Below are positions 39,264 to 48,506 of a DNA stretch of 64,000 bases, piece by piece; position 1 is the first letter of the stretch, and every line of letters begins with the position of its first letter. The DNA is from Treponema sp. (GTDB lineage Bacteria > Spirochaetota > Spirochaetia > Treponematales > Treponemataceae). A program made the translations under genes and the position numbers. The stretch covers positions 744,001-808,000 of the forward strand of contig CP091737.1 in the NCBI GenBank assembly GCA_022010055.1, written 5' to 3'. Under the pieces are notes generated by a model. It was given only the letters and a program-made list of their open reading frames with translations, had not been told where the DNA came from and made no database searches.

Positions 39264-42200
39264 TCACGCCTCCGTATCCGCTGTATTTTCCGCTGTTTCT
39301 GAGTCAGAAACGCCGTTTTCATTTTCTGCGGAATTTGCCTTTTCTGCCTCTTCCGCTTCTTTCGCGGCAAGCTTTGCTTCCTTTATTTTTCTGCGTTCTT
39401 CCGCGGCTTTTTCCTCACGTTCCTTGTGGACGCGTATAATTTCCGGGTCGGTTATTGTTCCGTCCGGATTGTGGATTCTTTTTGGCGGCCGTGGCGGAAT
39501 GTATACATCTGTCTCCGGCTGAACTTCTTCCTCTTCAAAGTTGTCGTCGCCAGAATCAATCGCAGCGCCGACTTTTATATCTTCATCAAGACGAAGCGCG
39601 ATGATTTTGCTTACGCCGGATTCTTCCATTGTAATTCCAAGCATTGTGCTTGCGCCCATTACGGTTTTTTTGTTGTGGGTTATTACAATGTATTGCGAGA
39701 CATTTGCAAATGATTCCAGCGTAGTTACAAAGCTTGAAACGTTCTTGTCGTCAAGCGCCGCGTCGATTTCGTCCAGAAGACAGAACGGACTTGGGCGAAC
39801 CTGATAGGTCGCAAACAGAAGCGCGACAGCGGTCATCGTCTTTTCACCGCCGGAAAGAAGTCCTATGCTTTCAAGTTTTTTTCCAGGCGGCTGGGCAAGT
39901 ATGTCAATTCCGGATGTAAGGATATTCTGCGGATCTTCAAGGCGAAGTTCCGCCCGTCCGCCGTTAAAAAGCCTGCGGAACATATTGTGGAAATTTTTCT
40001 TGATTTTATTGTATGTCTCAAGGAACATTTCCGAAGACTTTGATTTTATCTCTTCGCTTACGCGGATAAGGTTGTCCAAAGATTTCTGCGTGTCGTCGTA
40101 GTTTATCTTCTGTTTTTCGTAGCGGTCCTTTACTTCTGCAAATTCTTCTACCGCCATAAGGTTTACCTGTCCGCACGCCTTGAGTTCTTCCCGTGTTGAA
40201 ATCAGCTGCTCCCTTAATTCCGCGGAAGGTTTTGTGATTTTGAACATCTTTTCCTCAAATTCCATAAGGTCGCGGGAATGCTGCTCCTGGAAATTCTGCT
40301 TAAGGTTTCTGATTTCTGTGTCGGAAGAGTTCAGTGAAAGTGTGAGCCGCTCGTACTGCGCCTGGCAGCGGTTCTGTTCTTCCTGTTTTTTTATAAGTAT
40401 GTCTTTTTTTCCGGTTACGTTTGAATTGTTCTCGGCGATTTTAGAGTCCAGCTCCTTCAGCTGTTCCGCAAGTTTTGTTCCCCTGTGCTCAAGTTCCGCA
40501 AGGTCCTGCTGAATTTCCTCAATCTGCTCGTTAAGGTCGTCCGATTTTCTTGTTTCCGATTCAAGCTCTTCGGTCGCCGTGCGCAGGGTGTTCTGCTCTG
40601 AAACAAGATTTCTTCTTAAGAGGCTTGCCTGCTGCATTGCGGCCTGAATCTGGGTTTCCATCTGAGCCTTGTTCACGCGGAGCTTGCTGCAGGTTTCTTT
40701 GTACCGATCAATTTTTTCCGCAAGTTCTGCGTTGGCGTTCCTTAATTCTTCTATCTGAATGTTCAGGGCTTCTGTCTGATTCAGGTTTTCCTGATTTTTT
40801 TTGTCCAGCTCGCGTTTTTTTGTCATGATTCCTTCCGGAGAAAGGAATTCTGTAATAAATGCAGGAGTCGCATCTTCGTATTCAGCGACCGCTTTCTTCA
40901 GTTCTGCGATGAGCTCTTCTGTTTTTTCAAAATCGTGCGCGGCTTCGCTTACTGTGTTCAGCGAATCTTCCGCCGGATGAGGCGCCTTTACAAAATCTGA
41001 ATATACATTTTTCCGGCCTTCCGCAAAAATCTTGAATTTTTCAAGTATGTCCTGAACTTTTTCTTTTGCGTCTGCAAGATTTTTTTCAGAAAAACCGGCG
41101 GTTTTCAGCTTTGCATCAAGCATTCCGACAATATCTTCGGTGATAGACGTAAGCTCTTTTTGTATTTCCCGGCGGTTTTCTTCAAGTTCCGCGATTTTTG
41201 TGCGGTTTTCGTCTGATTTTCTGTTGTTCTCGGTAATCTGAGTTCCGGCAGTTGCGATGTTTTCCTCAAAGTCCGAGATATTTTTTTCAACTTCCGCTAT
41301 TTCCTTTTCTTTTTTGTGGAGCTCGGCTTCCTGTTCGTCAATTTCTTCCTGAAGGCTGGAAATATTTTCTTCAACGGAAGAAACCCTTACTTCAAGCGTG
41401 GCGATTTTTTCTTTTATTCCGCGTTCCTGCGAGGCAAGCTGCTTTTCCATATCCAGTTTGCCGTTCTTTTCTTTTCCGATTCCGATAAGCTCAGACTGCA
41501 TGGAATAAACCTGTTCCTGCATTTCCTTTACTTTGTCCATGTTTTCGGAAATCGTGTTGTTGATTTCCTCGATTTCCTTGCGGACTTCGTCGCGGCGTTT
41601 TGTGGTTTCCGCAAGCTCCTTTTCGTGCCTGTCCTTGTCTGTGATAAAAGTCCTTAGCTTTAAAAGGGCGATGTCAAGCTCAAGGTTAAAAATCTTGTCT
41701 TTTAAGTCGCGGTATTTTTTTGTTTTTTCAGCCTGAACCTTTAAAGTGTCGTAAGAACGCTTTATTTCTGCCATAGCCATTTCAATCTGAATCATGTTCT
41801 GGCGAGTCTGTTCAAGCTCACGTTCGGCAATTGCGCATTCTGCTTTTGAACGGCTGATTCCGGCCGCTTCTTCAAAAATGTAACGCCGGTCTTCCGGCTT
41901 GGATGAAAGAATCTGGCTTACCTGACCCTGTTCCATAATTGAATAGGAAGATTTTCCGACTCCGGTGTCCATGAAAAGTTTAACTATGTCGCGCGAAGAA
42001 GCCTGCCGTCCGTTGATAAAATATTCCTGCTCGCCGTTTCTGTACAGGCGGCGCTTTATTGCGATTTCTGACTCTTCAAGCGGAAGAAGTCCTTTTTCAT
42101 TGCTCATGGTGAGCGTTACTTCCGCGACGTTAAGAGCCGGACGTCGTTCTGTTCCGTTAAAAATTACGTCTGTTTTTTCCTGGGCACGCAGGTTCTTTGC

Positions 42201-42356
42201 CTTGTTTTCCGCAAGAACCCATTTTATCGCATCCACAACATTGCTTTTTCCGCATCCGTTAGGTCCAAGCAGGGCGGTGATTCCGTCTGCAAAATCAATA
42301 TGTGTTCGGTCAGCAAAAGATTTAAAACCAAAAATGTCCAGACTTTTTAAAAACAC
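39264..42356 (-). CDS. smc: SMC chromosome condensation ATPase
   Basis: A 1030-residue protein from GTG 42356, chosen because ACGGAG lies 6 nt upstream and the protein then begins FLKSLDIFGFKSFADRTHID. Walker A LLGPNGCGKSNVVDAIKW, ABC signature LLSGGEKTMTAVALL, Walker B CLLDEIDAALDD. Two long coiled coils flank a middle of ~110 residues in which I cannot see the usual SMC hinge motifs. It is shorter than the ~1180 residues of typical SMC. A C-terminal ~110-residue extension is proline-rich, then Glu/Lys/Ala-rich. Role: DNA loop formation and chromosome segregation. Confidence 0.93.
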   Translation of the reverse strand: MFLKSLDIFGFKSFADRTHIDFADGITALLGPNGCGKSNVVDAIKWVLAENKAKNLRAQEKTDVIFNGTERRPALNVAEVTLTMSNEKGLLPLEESEIAIKRRLYRNGEQEYFINGRQASSRDIVKLFMDTGVGKSSYSIMEQGQVSQILSSKPEDRRYIFEEAAGISRSKAECAIAERELEQTRQNMIQIEMAMAEIKRSYDTLKVQAEKTKKYRDLKDKIFNLELDIALLKLRTFITDKDRHEKELAETTKRRDEVRKEIEEINNTISENMDKVKEMQEQVYSMQSELIGIGKEKNGKLDMEKQLASQERGIKEKIATLEVRVSSVEENISSLQEEIDEQEAELHKKEKEIAEVEKNISDFEENIATAGTQITENNRKSDENRTKIAELEENRREIQKELTSITEDIVGMLDAKLKTAGFSEKNLADAKEKVQDILEKFKIFAEGRKNVYSDFVKAPHPAEDSLNTVSEAAHDFEKTEELIAELKKAVAEYEDATPAFITEFLSPEGIMTKKRELDKKNQENLNQTEALNIQIEELRNANAELAEKIDRYKETCSKLRVNKAQMETQIQAAMQQASLLRRNLVSEQNTLRTATEELESETRKSDDLNEQIEEIQQDLAELEHRGTKLAEQLKELDSKIAENNSNVTGKKDILIKKQEEQNRCQAQYERLTLSLNSSDTEIRNLKQNFQEQHSRDLMEFEEKMFKITKPSAELREQLISTREELKACGQVNLMAVEEFAEVKDRYEKQKINYDDTQKSLDNLIRVSEEIKSKSSEMFLETYNKIKKNFHNMFRRLFNGGRAELRLEDPQNILTSGIDILAQPPGKKLESIGLLSGGEKTMTAVALLFATYQVRPSPFCLLDEIDAALDDKNVSSFVTTLESFANVSQYIVITHNKKTVMGASTMLGITMEESGVSKIIALRLDEDIKVGAAIDSGDDNFEEEEVQPETDVYIPPRPPKRIHNPDGTITDPEIIRVHKEREEKAAEERRKIKEAKLAAKEAEEAEKANSAENENGVSDSETAENTADTEA

Positions 42357-42424
42357 AAAAAACTCCGTATAGATGTGGCTGAATACATAATAAATGCCAC
42401 AATGAACTGTATTTGTATCTTTCA

Positions 42425-42453
42425 ATTATAGCGAATAAGGAATGTCTTTTCAA
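42425..42453 (-). promoter_or_regulatory. smc operon promoter
   Basis: Minus strand: TTGAAA (42453-42448), 17-nt spacer, TATAAT (42430-42425), with a ~60-nt leader to GTG 42356. Confidence 0.75.
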
Positions 42454-42487
42454 TGTGCGTATGCGCGGCGAATTTTATAGATTTTTA

Positions 42488-42516
42488 TTGATGTATAACG
42501 CTGTGGATGATATAAT
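42488..42516 (+). promoter_or_regulatory. Promoter of the beta-helix lipoprotein gene
   Basis: TTGATG (42488-42493), 17-nt spacer, TATAAT (42511-42516); ATG is at 42540, giving a leader of ~16 nt with only a weak GAAAG ribosome site. It is divergent from the smc promoter. Confidence 0.7.
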
Positions 42517-42539
42517 TTTCAGTATTTGAAAGAATTACG

Positions 42540-45500
42540 ATGAAAAGAATTTGTGTTTTCTCTCTGACTATTTTATTTTTTCTATGCTTTTTCGGGTGCG
42601 GTTTTTCTCCGCTTGGAGATGACGGCTCTGAAGTCTCTGTCAAAGGAATTCACTCTGTTTCAGGCTTTACAGAAGTTACAGAAGGAAAAGTCAGAAATGC
42701 CTTTCCTTCGTACGACGATAGAAAGCTTTTTTATCACTTTTATGCGAAAAAATCTTCCGGCGAGGCAGCCGCCGCGGAATACACAGGCGCAAAAAATTCT
42801 TTTTCTTTTCTTCTGGAAAACGGCGAGTGGCTGATTTACGGCGATGTTTATTACGGTTCTGCGCTGACTCCTGAGACGTTCCGGACCGGAGCAAAAATTT
42901 TTTCAGGAAGCTCAACGCTTTCCCTTGCGGATTCCAGCGGCGATATTGCGGACTTTAGAATCGTTACGGAAATCGTTTCTTCTGAAAATGCAAAAGGTTC
43001 GGCAAACCTTAAAATCTGCTCTTCTGTTCCGGCTGTAAAATACGCAAAGGCGGAATGGACTGGTCCCGGCGGAATCACCGGCAGCCAGATTCTTGATTTT
43101 TCTGATCCAAGCAGAAAAGACGGTATAGGATATTATGATTTCTTTAACTTCGGCGGAAGCAATGTTCCTGCCGGCGCATACACTGTAAAATTTTCTTTTT
43201 ATGACGGGGAGGTAAGTTCTGCCTCCGGCGTGACCGGAAAAATAGTCTGCGCAACTGTAAAGACTGTAAATATTCTTTCCTCCCTTGCTACGGATTCATG
43301 GAGCGATGACGGCATATTTGTTTCAGGCGGAAGCGGAAAAATTGTTCTGTCTGAAGATTGTATAAGAATCTCAAAAGCAACAATACTGTATGTTTCTGCC
43401 TCGGCTTCTGGAAACGGACTTGGAATTGATCGTTCTGCGCCATTAAATTCTTTAGACTCTGCGTTTGACCTGATTTTTAATTTTTCTATGAGCGATGTTA
43501 CGGTCTGCATACTTGAGGGAACTTCCGCGGATTTTACACGCGGCATAAGCCTTTCTGAGAATGTAAAAAATATTTCAGTAACAACGTACTTGGCGGACGG
43601 AACAATCAATCCGCCGGCGCTTGCAAAAGACAGGCGCGGAACTTTAAGGCGTCCTGATAATTCGGCTCGAATTGATGACAAAGGAATTGCCGGAAGTTCA
43701 GTAAGATTTGAAAATATTAATATAGAAGGCAAGCCTCTTACTGCGGGTAGCGCGGATATTTCCCCTTTGCTTTCTCTTGGCAGCGCGAAGCTTAATGTTT
43801 TAAACTGCCATATAACGGATGACTATTTTGCCTGCGTAAAAGGAAAATCTTCTTCCATTTGCTTTGAAAACGTTGAATTTCAAGGTTCAAAAGAGCCCGG
43901 TTCCAAGGCGATTCATTTATCTGATGCGGAAACATCTTTAGAAATTAAAGGCTGCGCGATAAAAAACTATGCGGAAGGCATTTGTCTGGAAGCTGAAAAA
44001 ACTAATGCCGTTGTGAGCGGTTCAGAGCTTTCCGGAAACGATGTTGCGATAAAGGCAAGTAAATTTGCTTCGCTTGAACTTTCGGGCATTACGCTTAAAA
44101 ATAATTCTGGCTATGGAATAAAAACTTGCGGAACATTCACGCTTTCCGGTACTTGCGACTTGGATGACATCTTTTATTTTGATTTTACCGGTACAAGCGG
44201 TATTTGCGTAAATTTTGAAGAAAACTATAAGAATTCATCTACTTCAAATGCTGTCTATATTTCTATGGACAGCAAAAAGCTTAGGACGGGGCTACAAGTT
44301 CTGTCTGGAAAAAACATTTCGCAAAACCGGCAGAACTTTGCTGTCCAGGAATCAGGCTGGCAGATTGATGATAACGGATGCTTGGCTCAGAATCAGGAAA
44401 ACCCGACTTCGTTCTATGTCGACCCTGTGTCAGGCTCAGACAGTAATTCCGGAACATTGGCTAAACCTTATAAAACCTTGGATGCTGCTGTAAAAAAGGC
44501 AAAAGAAACCAATGAGCGTCTGTCCGGCGACCAAAATGAGCTGTATATTTTTATAAATAAAAACATTGTTTCAGATGGCTCTGCTTCCGCATTGCAGAAT
44601 GACTCCTTGTGCTCAATCTCCACTGACCCCGGCGCAAAAAAACTCTCTCTGACTGTTGCAAGCTCTTCCTCTTCCGCTGTGGAAATCAATGCCAAAATGG
44701 CTTCCAGAATTTTTTATATAACCGGAAAGGTAAATATTGTTCTGAAAAACTTAAGTCTTTACGGTGGAAGCGTAGCTTCAAAGGGCGGCGCGATTTATCT
44801 GGATGGAACGGACGCTGTGCTTACGCTTGAAAATTGCATAGTCGGAAAGACAAATGCTGATATTGACGGCTTAAAAGACGGAGTGCAGAATAAAACTTAT
44901 TTGACGAACGGAACAAACTGTTCAAATAAAGCTGCGGAAGGCGGCGGAATTTATGTTGCTAACGGCGGAAGACTTTTCTTGAGCGCTTCAAAAATTCTGA
45001 ACTGTTATGCAGACTCTGATAGTGGTGGTGGCGGTGGAATTTATGTTGCAGATTCTTCTCTGGAAATAAATGACGGCTCTGAAATCTATGCGAATGGAGC
45101 GGCTGGTTCAGACGGAGCGGCAATCTGCGCAAAAAACTCAAATGTATATTTTAATAAAGGAACTGTCCGTCATCATTTTTCAAATGCTTTTGCAAATGTT
45201 CCTGGAATCTATTTATCTAACACAAGTTTTGATATGTATGGCGGAGAAATCCGCGACAATTATTGTTCTGAGTCAAATTTTGGCTCTGGCGTATTTATAG
45301 ACGACGCCGCTTCTTCTGTAACTTTTTACGGCGGTTCTGTTAATAATAATTCCTCTGTAAAAGATGATAAAAGCAGCTGTGATGTTGGTTATACTGCTTA
45401 CATACAAGAGCCTGTTGTAAGTATTTCAGGAGACGCATACATTGAATCAATTTATTCTCCTGGAACATGTATAAAAATTCTAAGCGTTCTTACAGGTTTT

Positions 45501-46697
45501 TCTGATGCAAAAAAATGCGCTGTTTACGCACAAACTTCAGAAGGAACTGAAATTCTTAAAGCGGGGGATCCCTCTGTTAACCTTTCTGGCTGTATGGACT
45601 TTTTTGCTCTTTATAAAACGGATTTAAAAAGCCCTAATGGGCTTGGTCTGATTCTTGATCCAACACAAACAAAAGCGGTTGTTGGAAAAGTTTATAAAAT
45701 AAGTTCGTACGAAAACTATTCGGATGTTTCTGATGTGGCTACGGCAGGTCAAAAAACATTTTCAATTTCAACAGAATCTGAGCTGAATAAAATTGCGGAA
45801 TGGACTAGTGGCTATGGCAATGATTTTGACGGTATAACGCTTGTCCTTGAAAAGGATATCGCTTTAAGCTGCGATAAAGACGACAAAACAACTCATTTTA
45901 CGCCGATTGGAATCAATTCATCTTTCGAGGGAACTTTTGACGGCAATGGGCATAAGATTTCAAATCTTTATGTAGACCGCGCCGGCAGGGCCGGACTCTT
46001 TGCAAGCGTTTATGGAGCAAGCATAAAAAATCTTACAGTGGAAGGAACTGTTGTCGGTTCTAGTTACGCTGGCTCAGATTCTACAGGAGTTGGCGGAATT
46101 GTCGGTTACAGCTTTTCTCAAATAGTCATAGAAAATTGTGTTTCAAATGTGAATGTTTCAAGCAGTTGCAAAAATACAGGAGGAATCTGCGGCTATGTGA
46201 ATGATGTGGATTCCGTAATAAGAAACTGCATAAACATTGGGGAAATAAAATCAGATTCGGATAAAACCGGGGGAATTTCTGGAAATCCGGGAATAGTCTA
46301 TAACTGCGCAAATTTTGGAACGGTTTCGGGAAAAAGCAATGTTGCGGGAATCGCCGGATACACAGAAAAAGACGTTTCCCTCTGCTACAATGCCGGCGCA
46401 ATCTCTATCTCTCCTTCGGACGGCGCTTCTTCTGCCGCGGCAATTGCGAATGTCGCAGGAACAGACACTGATTTTTATCATTATTGCTATTTTAAGGAAG
46501 GAACAGCAGACGCGGCATTCAAAGGTACTTCCACCCGTCCTGATAATTTCGACTTCTCTGACCCGAATCAGCAAAACCTGGGCCTTGAACTTTCAAACCG
46601 CATTGCCACTTCGGCCTACAAAGCCTACTGCAGTCCGTGGAACAAAACCTACACTTTTGACGGAGTTGAATATCCTGTTTGCGTGGAGATAAAATAA
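42540..46697 (+). CDS. Giant beta-helix lipoprotein with GLUG repeats
   Basis: A 1385-residue protein with an intact frame. Lipoprotein signal with lipobox CFFGC. Two right-handed beta-helix blocks each begin with a DUF1565-like strand (ILYVSASASGNGLG near residue 280; FYVDPVSGSDSNSGTLAKPY near 625), with rungs such as GGGIYVANGGRLFLS. The C-terminal third carries GLUG-type repeats (FDGNGHKISNLYV, GVGGIVGYS, TGGICGYV, VAGIAGYT). The family is surface-exposed, often carbohydrate-binding or adhesive. It has its own promoter and is monocistronic. Confidence 0.85.
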   Translation: MKRICVFSLTILFFLCFFGCGFSPLGDDGSEVSVKGIHSVSGFTEVTEGKVRNAFPSYDDRKLFYHFYAKKSSGEAAAAEYTGAKNSFSFLLENGEWLIYGDVYYGSALTPETFRTGAKIFSGSSTLSLADSSGDIADFRIVTEIVSSENAKGSANLKICSSVPAVKYAKAEWTGPGGITGSQILDFSDPSRKDGIGYYDFFNFGGSNVPAGAYTVKFSFYDGEVSSASGVTGKIVCATVKTVNILSSLATDSWSDDGIFVSGGSGKIVLSEDCIRISKATILYVSASASGNGLGIDRSAPLNSLDSAFDLIFNFSMSDVTVCILEGTSADFTRGISLSENVKNISVTTYLADGTINPPALAKDRRGTLRRPDNSARIDDKGIAGSSVRFENINIEGKPLTAGSADISPLLSLGSAKLNVLNCHITDDYFACVKGKSSSICFENVEFQGSKEPGSKAIHLSDAETSLEIKGCAIKNYAEGICLEAEKTNAVVSGSELSGNDVAIKASKFASLELSGITLKNNSGYGIKTCGTFTLSGTCDLDDIFYFDFTGTSGICVNFEENYKNSSTSNAVYISMDSKKLRTGLQVLSGKNISQNRQNFAVQESGWQIDDNGCLAQNQENPTSFYVDPVSGSDSNSGTLAKPYKTLDAAVKKAKETNERLSGDQNELYIFINKNIVSDGSASALQNDSLCSISTDPGAKKLSLTVASSSSSAVEINAKMASRIFYITGKVNIVLKNLSLYGGSVASKGGAIYLDGTDAVLTLENCIVGKTNADIDGLKDGVQNKTYLTNGTNCSNKAAEGGGIYVANGGRLFLSASKILNCYADSDSGGGGGIYVADSSLEINDGSEIYANGAAGSDGAAICAKNSNVYFNKGTVRHHFSNAFANVPGIYLSNTSFDMYGGEIRDNYCSESNFGSGVFIDDAASSVTFYGGSVNNNSSVKDDKSSCDVGYTAYIQEPVVSISGDAYIESIYSPGTCIKILSVLTGFSDAKKCAVYAQTSEGTEILKAGDPSVNLSGCMDFFALYKTDLKSPNGLGLILDPTQTKAVVGKVYKISSYENYSDVSDVATAGQKTFSISTESELNKIAEWTSGYGNDFDGITLVLEKDIALSCDKDDKTTHFTPIGINSSFEGTFDGNGHKISNLYVDRAGRAGLFASVYGASIKNLTVEGTVVGSSYAGSDSTGVGGIVGYSFSQIVIENCVSNVNVSSSCKNTGGICGYVNDVDSVIRNCINIGEIKSDSDKTGGISGNPGIVYNCANFGTVSGKSNVAGIAGYTEKDVSLCYNAGAISISPSDGASSAAAIANVAGTDTDFYHYCYFKEGTADAAFKGTSTRPDNFDFSDPNQQNLGLELSNRIATSAYKAYCSPWNKTYTFDGVEYPVCVEIK

Positions 46698-46843
46698 CCG
46701 CATTTATAAAAACTCCAAAGTTCGACTGTAATACTTGCAGAAGCCGGGCGTTCCCCTCGCTCCGTCTGCCATGCGGCAGCCGGGCTCGGGTCGCTATGTC
46801 CATGGTTCGCTACGCTCATTCCTCCGCCTTGCTCCGGAACGGT

Positions 46844-46966
46844 GATGTCCAATAAGTTCCAAATGTCATTGGCATCTTGAGCAACAATCTCGAAATGATT
46901 GTAATATATACATTCAGATTTTCGGGTCAAGCCCGAAAATGACATAAAAGATACTTATTGGACATC
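46844..46966. repeat. Palindromic repeat element, MITE- or REP-like
   Basis: The ends are a perfect 14-bp inverted repeat: GATGTCCAATAAGT (46844-46857) and ACTTATTGGACATC (46953-46966). Nested inside are ATGTCATT/AATGACAT and a stem ATTTTCGGG/CCCGAAAAT (46918-46940). Transcribed, it would fold into one long branched hairpin. The 46698-46843 stretch before it is G+C-richer and non-coding in appearance. It could be a mobile palindromic unit, or in part a terminator for the preceding gene. Confidence 0.6.
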
Positions 46967-47255
46967 CTCGCCATTCCCAGCGCTAACGCATAAAAGCGCA
47001 CATTCCGCTGTTGATAGAAAACAGCCCATCGGCTAAATGTATCTTGAGCTTTCTAACAATTTAATAGAATAAATGCGATAAACTCGCATTGTTTGTGTGG
47101 AAAAATGTGATTCTCGGGCTAAATATCGTTGGAATTTTGTGATTATTGTGTTGATATTGTTAAGCGGACTTAATGTTTTTTTTGCTTGTTTTTTATTAAC
47201 CCGGTTATAACCGGATAATCTCTAAATATTTCTGATAACTTTTTTTATACCTTGT
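46967..47255. other. Non-coding stretch with a perfect palindrome
   Basis: No convincing gene. It contains CCGGTTATAACCGG (47201-47214), a perfect 14-bp palindrome 42 nt beyond the end of the XRE gene. Base composition becomes markedly A+T-rich here, which marks the left border of the accessory island. Confidence 0.4.
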
Positions 47256-47561
47256 TTAATTGAAATCCGTAAATTCATTTATGTCTTCAATAAGTTTTGT
47301 CGCTAAATTTTTTGCCAATTCTTTAGAAAGTCGTTTTTGGTATTTATCATCTTGTGTCATAAAAAGTTTGAAAGGCTGGATTTCCAGTGAGTCCGCGATT
47401 TTTTGAATCATCTCTATTGAAGGAAATTTCTTTCCTATTTCAATTTCACCGATATAGCTTGTTGAAGTTCCGCATTTTTCAGCAAGCGCCATTTGGGATA
47501 ATTTTCTTTGTTTTCTATATTCTTTTTATATTGGAGATAAAAAAACATTTCTCAAATCCAT
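47256..47561 (-). CDS. XRE-family regulator (interrupted)
   Basis: About 100 residues. ATG 47561 (MDLRNVFLS), then an in-frame TAA at 47528-47526, then the DNA-binding domain YRKQRKLSQMALAEKCGTST with recognition segment SYIGEIEIGKKFPS and a helical C-terminus. The break lies within TCCAATATAAAAAG, an A-run. An internal start could give a 78-residue product lacking the first helix. It is divergent from the first FGE-fold gene, so it may control it. Confidence 0.65.
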
Positions 47562-47590
47562 ATTGATATGCTAATGGCAAATAAAATTGC

Positions 47591-47619
47591 TTTACAATTC
47601 GCTTTTAGCGTATTAAAAT
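47591..47619 (+). promoter_or_regulatory. Promoter of the first FGE-fold gene
   Basis: TTTACA (47591-47596), 17-nt spacer, TAAAAT (47614-47619). It excludes the in-frame ATG at 47618 as the true start and supports GTG 47675. Confidence 0.65.
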
Positions 47620-47674
47620 GATGATTAAGTTATTTTTTTATGTGTTGTTAGTGTATAAAAAAATAGGAGGTTTT

Positions 47675-48448
47675 GTGAAAAATTTAATTATTAAAATTGC
47701 CGCCATGTGTTTTATGGCAGTTATTATTTGTCCTTGTGTTATGGCGGATGAAAAGATTGATTTAGATATGGTAAAAATTCCAGGAGAAAACTTTTCAATG
47801 TTAAGGACGGAAGTGACGCAGGAGTTGTATGAGGCTGTAATGGGAGAGAATCCAAGTTATTTCTGCCGTGATAATAAAAATCTTGATGAAGGTAAATTAA
47901 AAAATCTGAACAAAAGTACATCTAATTATCCAGTTGAAAATATAAGCTGGTATGATGCAATTTATTTCTGTAATAAATTAAGTGAAAAAGAAGGATTGCA
48001 ACCTGTTTATGCGGTGGACGGAGAAACTGATGTCCGTAAATGGAATTACAACCCGCATAATGAAGATGAAATTGATGGTGAGATAACGCAGGATATTTTT
48101 GCGGACGGCTACCGGTTGCCTACAGTGGAAGAGTGGCTGTATGCGGCAAAAAATGGCGAGAAATATTCAGGTAGCAATGATATTGATAAAGTTGCTTGGT
48201 ATGAAAATAACAGTAACGGTGTAACTCATTCAGTTGCACAGAAAAAGTCTAATCACTACGGACTTTACGATATGAGTGGCAATGTTTGTGAATGGTGTTG
48301 GGATGACAGGGGCAGCAGCTACCGATATAAATGTGGCGGCGGCTGGAACAGTGGTGGCGACAGATGCGAGGTGGATAACAAGGACGAGAGCTACGCTGAG
48401 TACAGGTATTTCCACATAGGCTTCCGAATTGTCCGCACCATAAAATAG
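47675..48448 (+). CDS. FGE-fold secreted protein A, TvpA-like, candidate DGR target
   Basis: A 257-residue protein from GTG 47675, preceded by AGGAGG. Signal segment ending CPCVMADEK (lipobox-like). The FGE-sulfatase/C-type-lectin fold is shown by EVTQELYEAVMGENPSYF, PVENISWYDAIYFCNKLSE, GYRLPTVEEWLYAAK, GLYDMSGNVCEWCWD and IGFRIVR. The active-site Cys pair of true sulfatase-modifying enzymes is not evident, so a ligand-binding display role is likelier. The last ~45 codons diverge from the paralogues, while the rest is nearly identical to them. Confidence 0.85.
   Translation: MKNLIIKIAAMCFMAVIICPCVMADEKIDLDMVKIPGENFSMLRTEVTQELYEAVMGENPSYFCRDNKNLDEGKLKNLNKSTSNYPVENISWYDAIYFCNKLSEKEGLQPVYAVDGETDVRKWNYNPHNEDEIDGEITQDIFADGYRLPTVEEWLYAAKNGEKYSGSNDIDKVAWYENNSNGVTHSVAQKKSNHYGLYDMSGNVCEWCWDDRGSSYRYKCGGGWNSGGDRCEVDNKDESYAEYRYFHIGFRIVRTIK
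48302..48448 (+). other. Candidate variable region of FGE protein A
   Basis: Starts after the conserved WCW codons and ends in the conserved GGCTTCCG block (IGFRIVR). A run rich in GGC, AGC, GAC, AAC and TAC codons contrasts with the T-ending codons upstream. Between CG and C there are nine residues (GGWNSGGDR) at the same spacing as in the two paralogues. Confidence 0.5.
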
Positions 48449-48506
48449 AAGATTTTTTTTAAACGAATAATTAGAAAAGCAAATAATAACGGAGTTATAA
48501 AAACAA

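Noticed and set aside
46649..46945. 98-residue minus-strand reading frame over the repeat
   Set aside because: It overlaps the end of the lipoprotein gene and its sequence is a translation of the palindromic repeat; no ribosome site.
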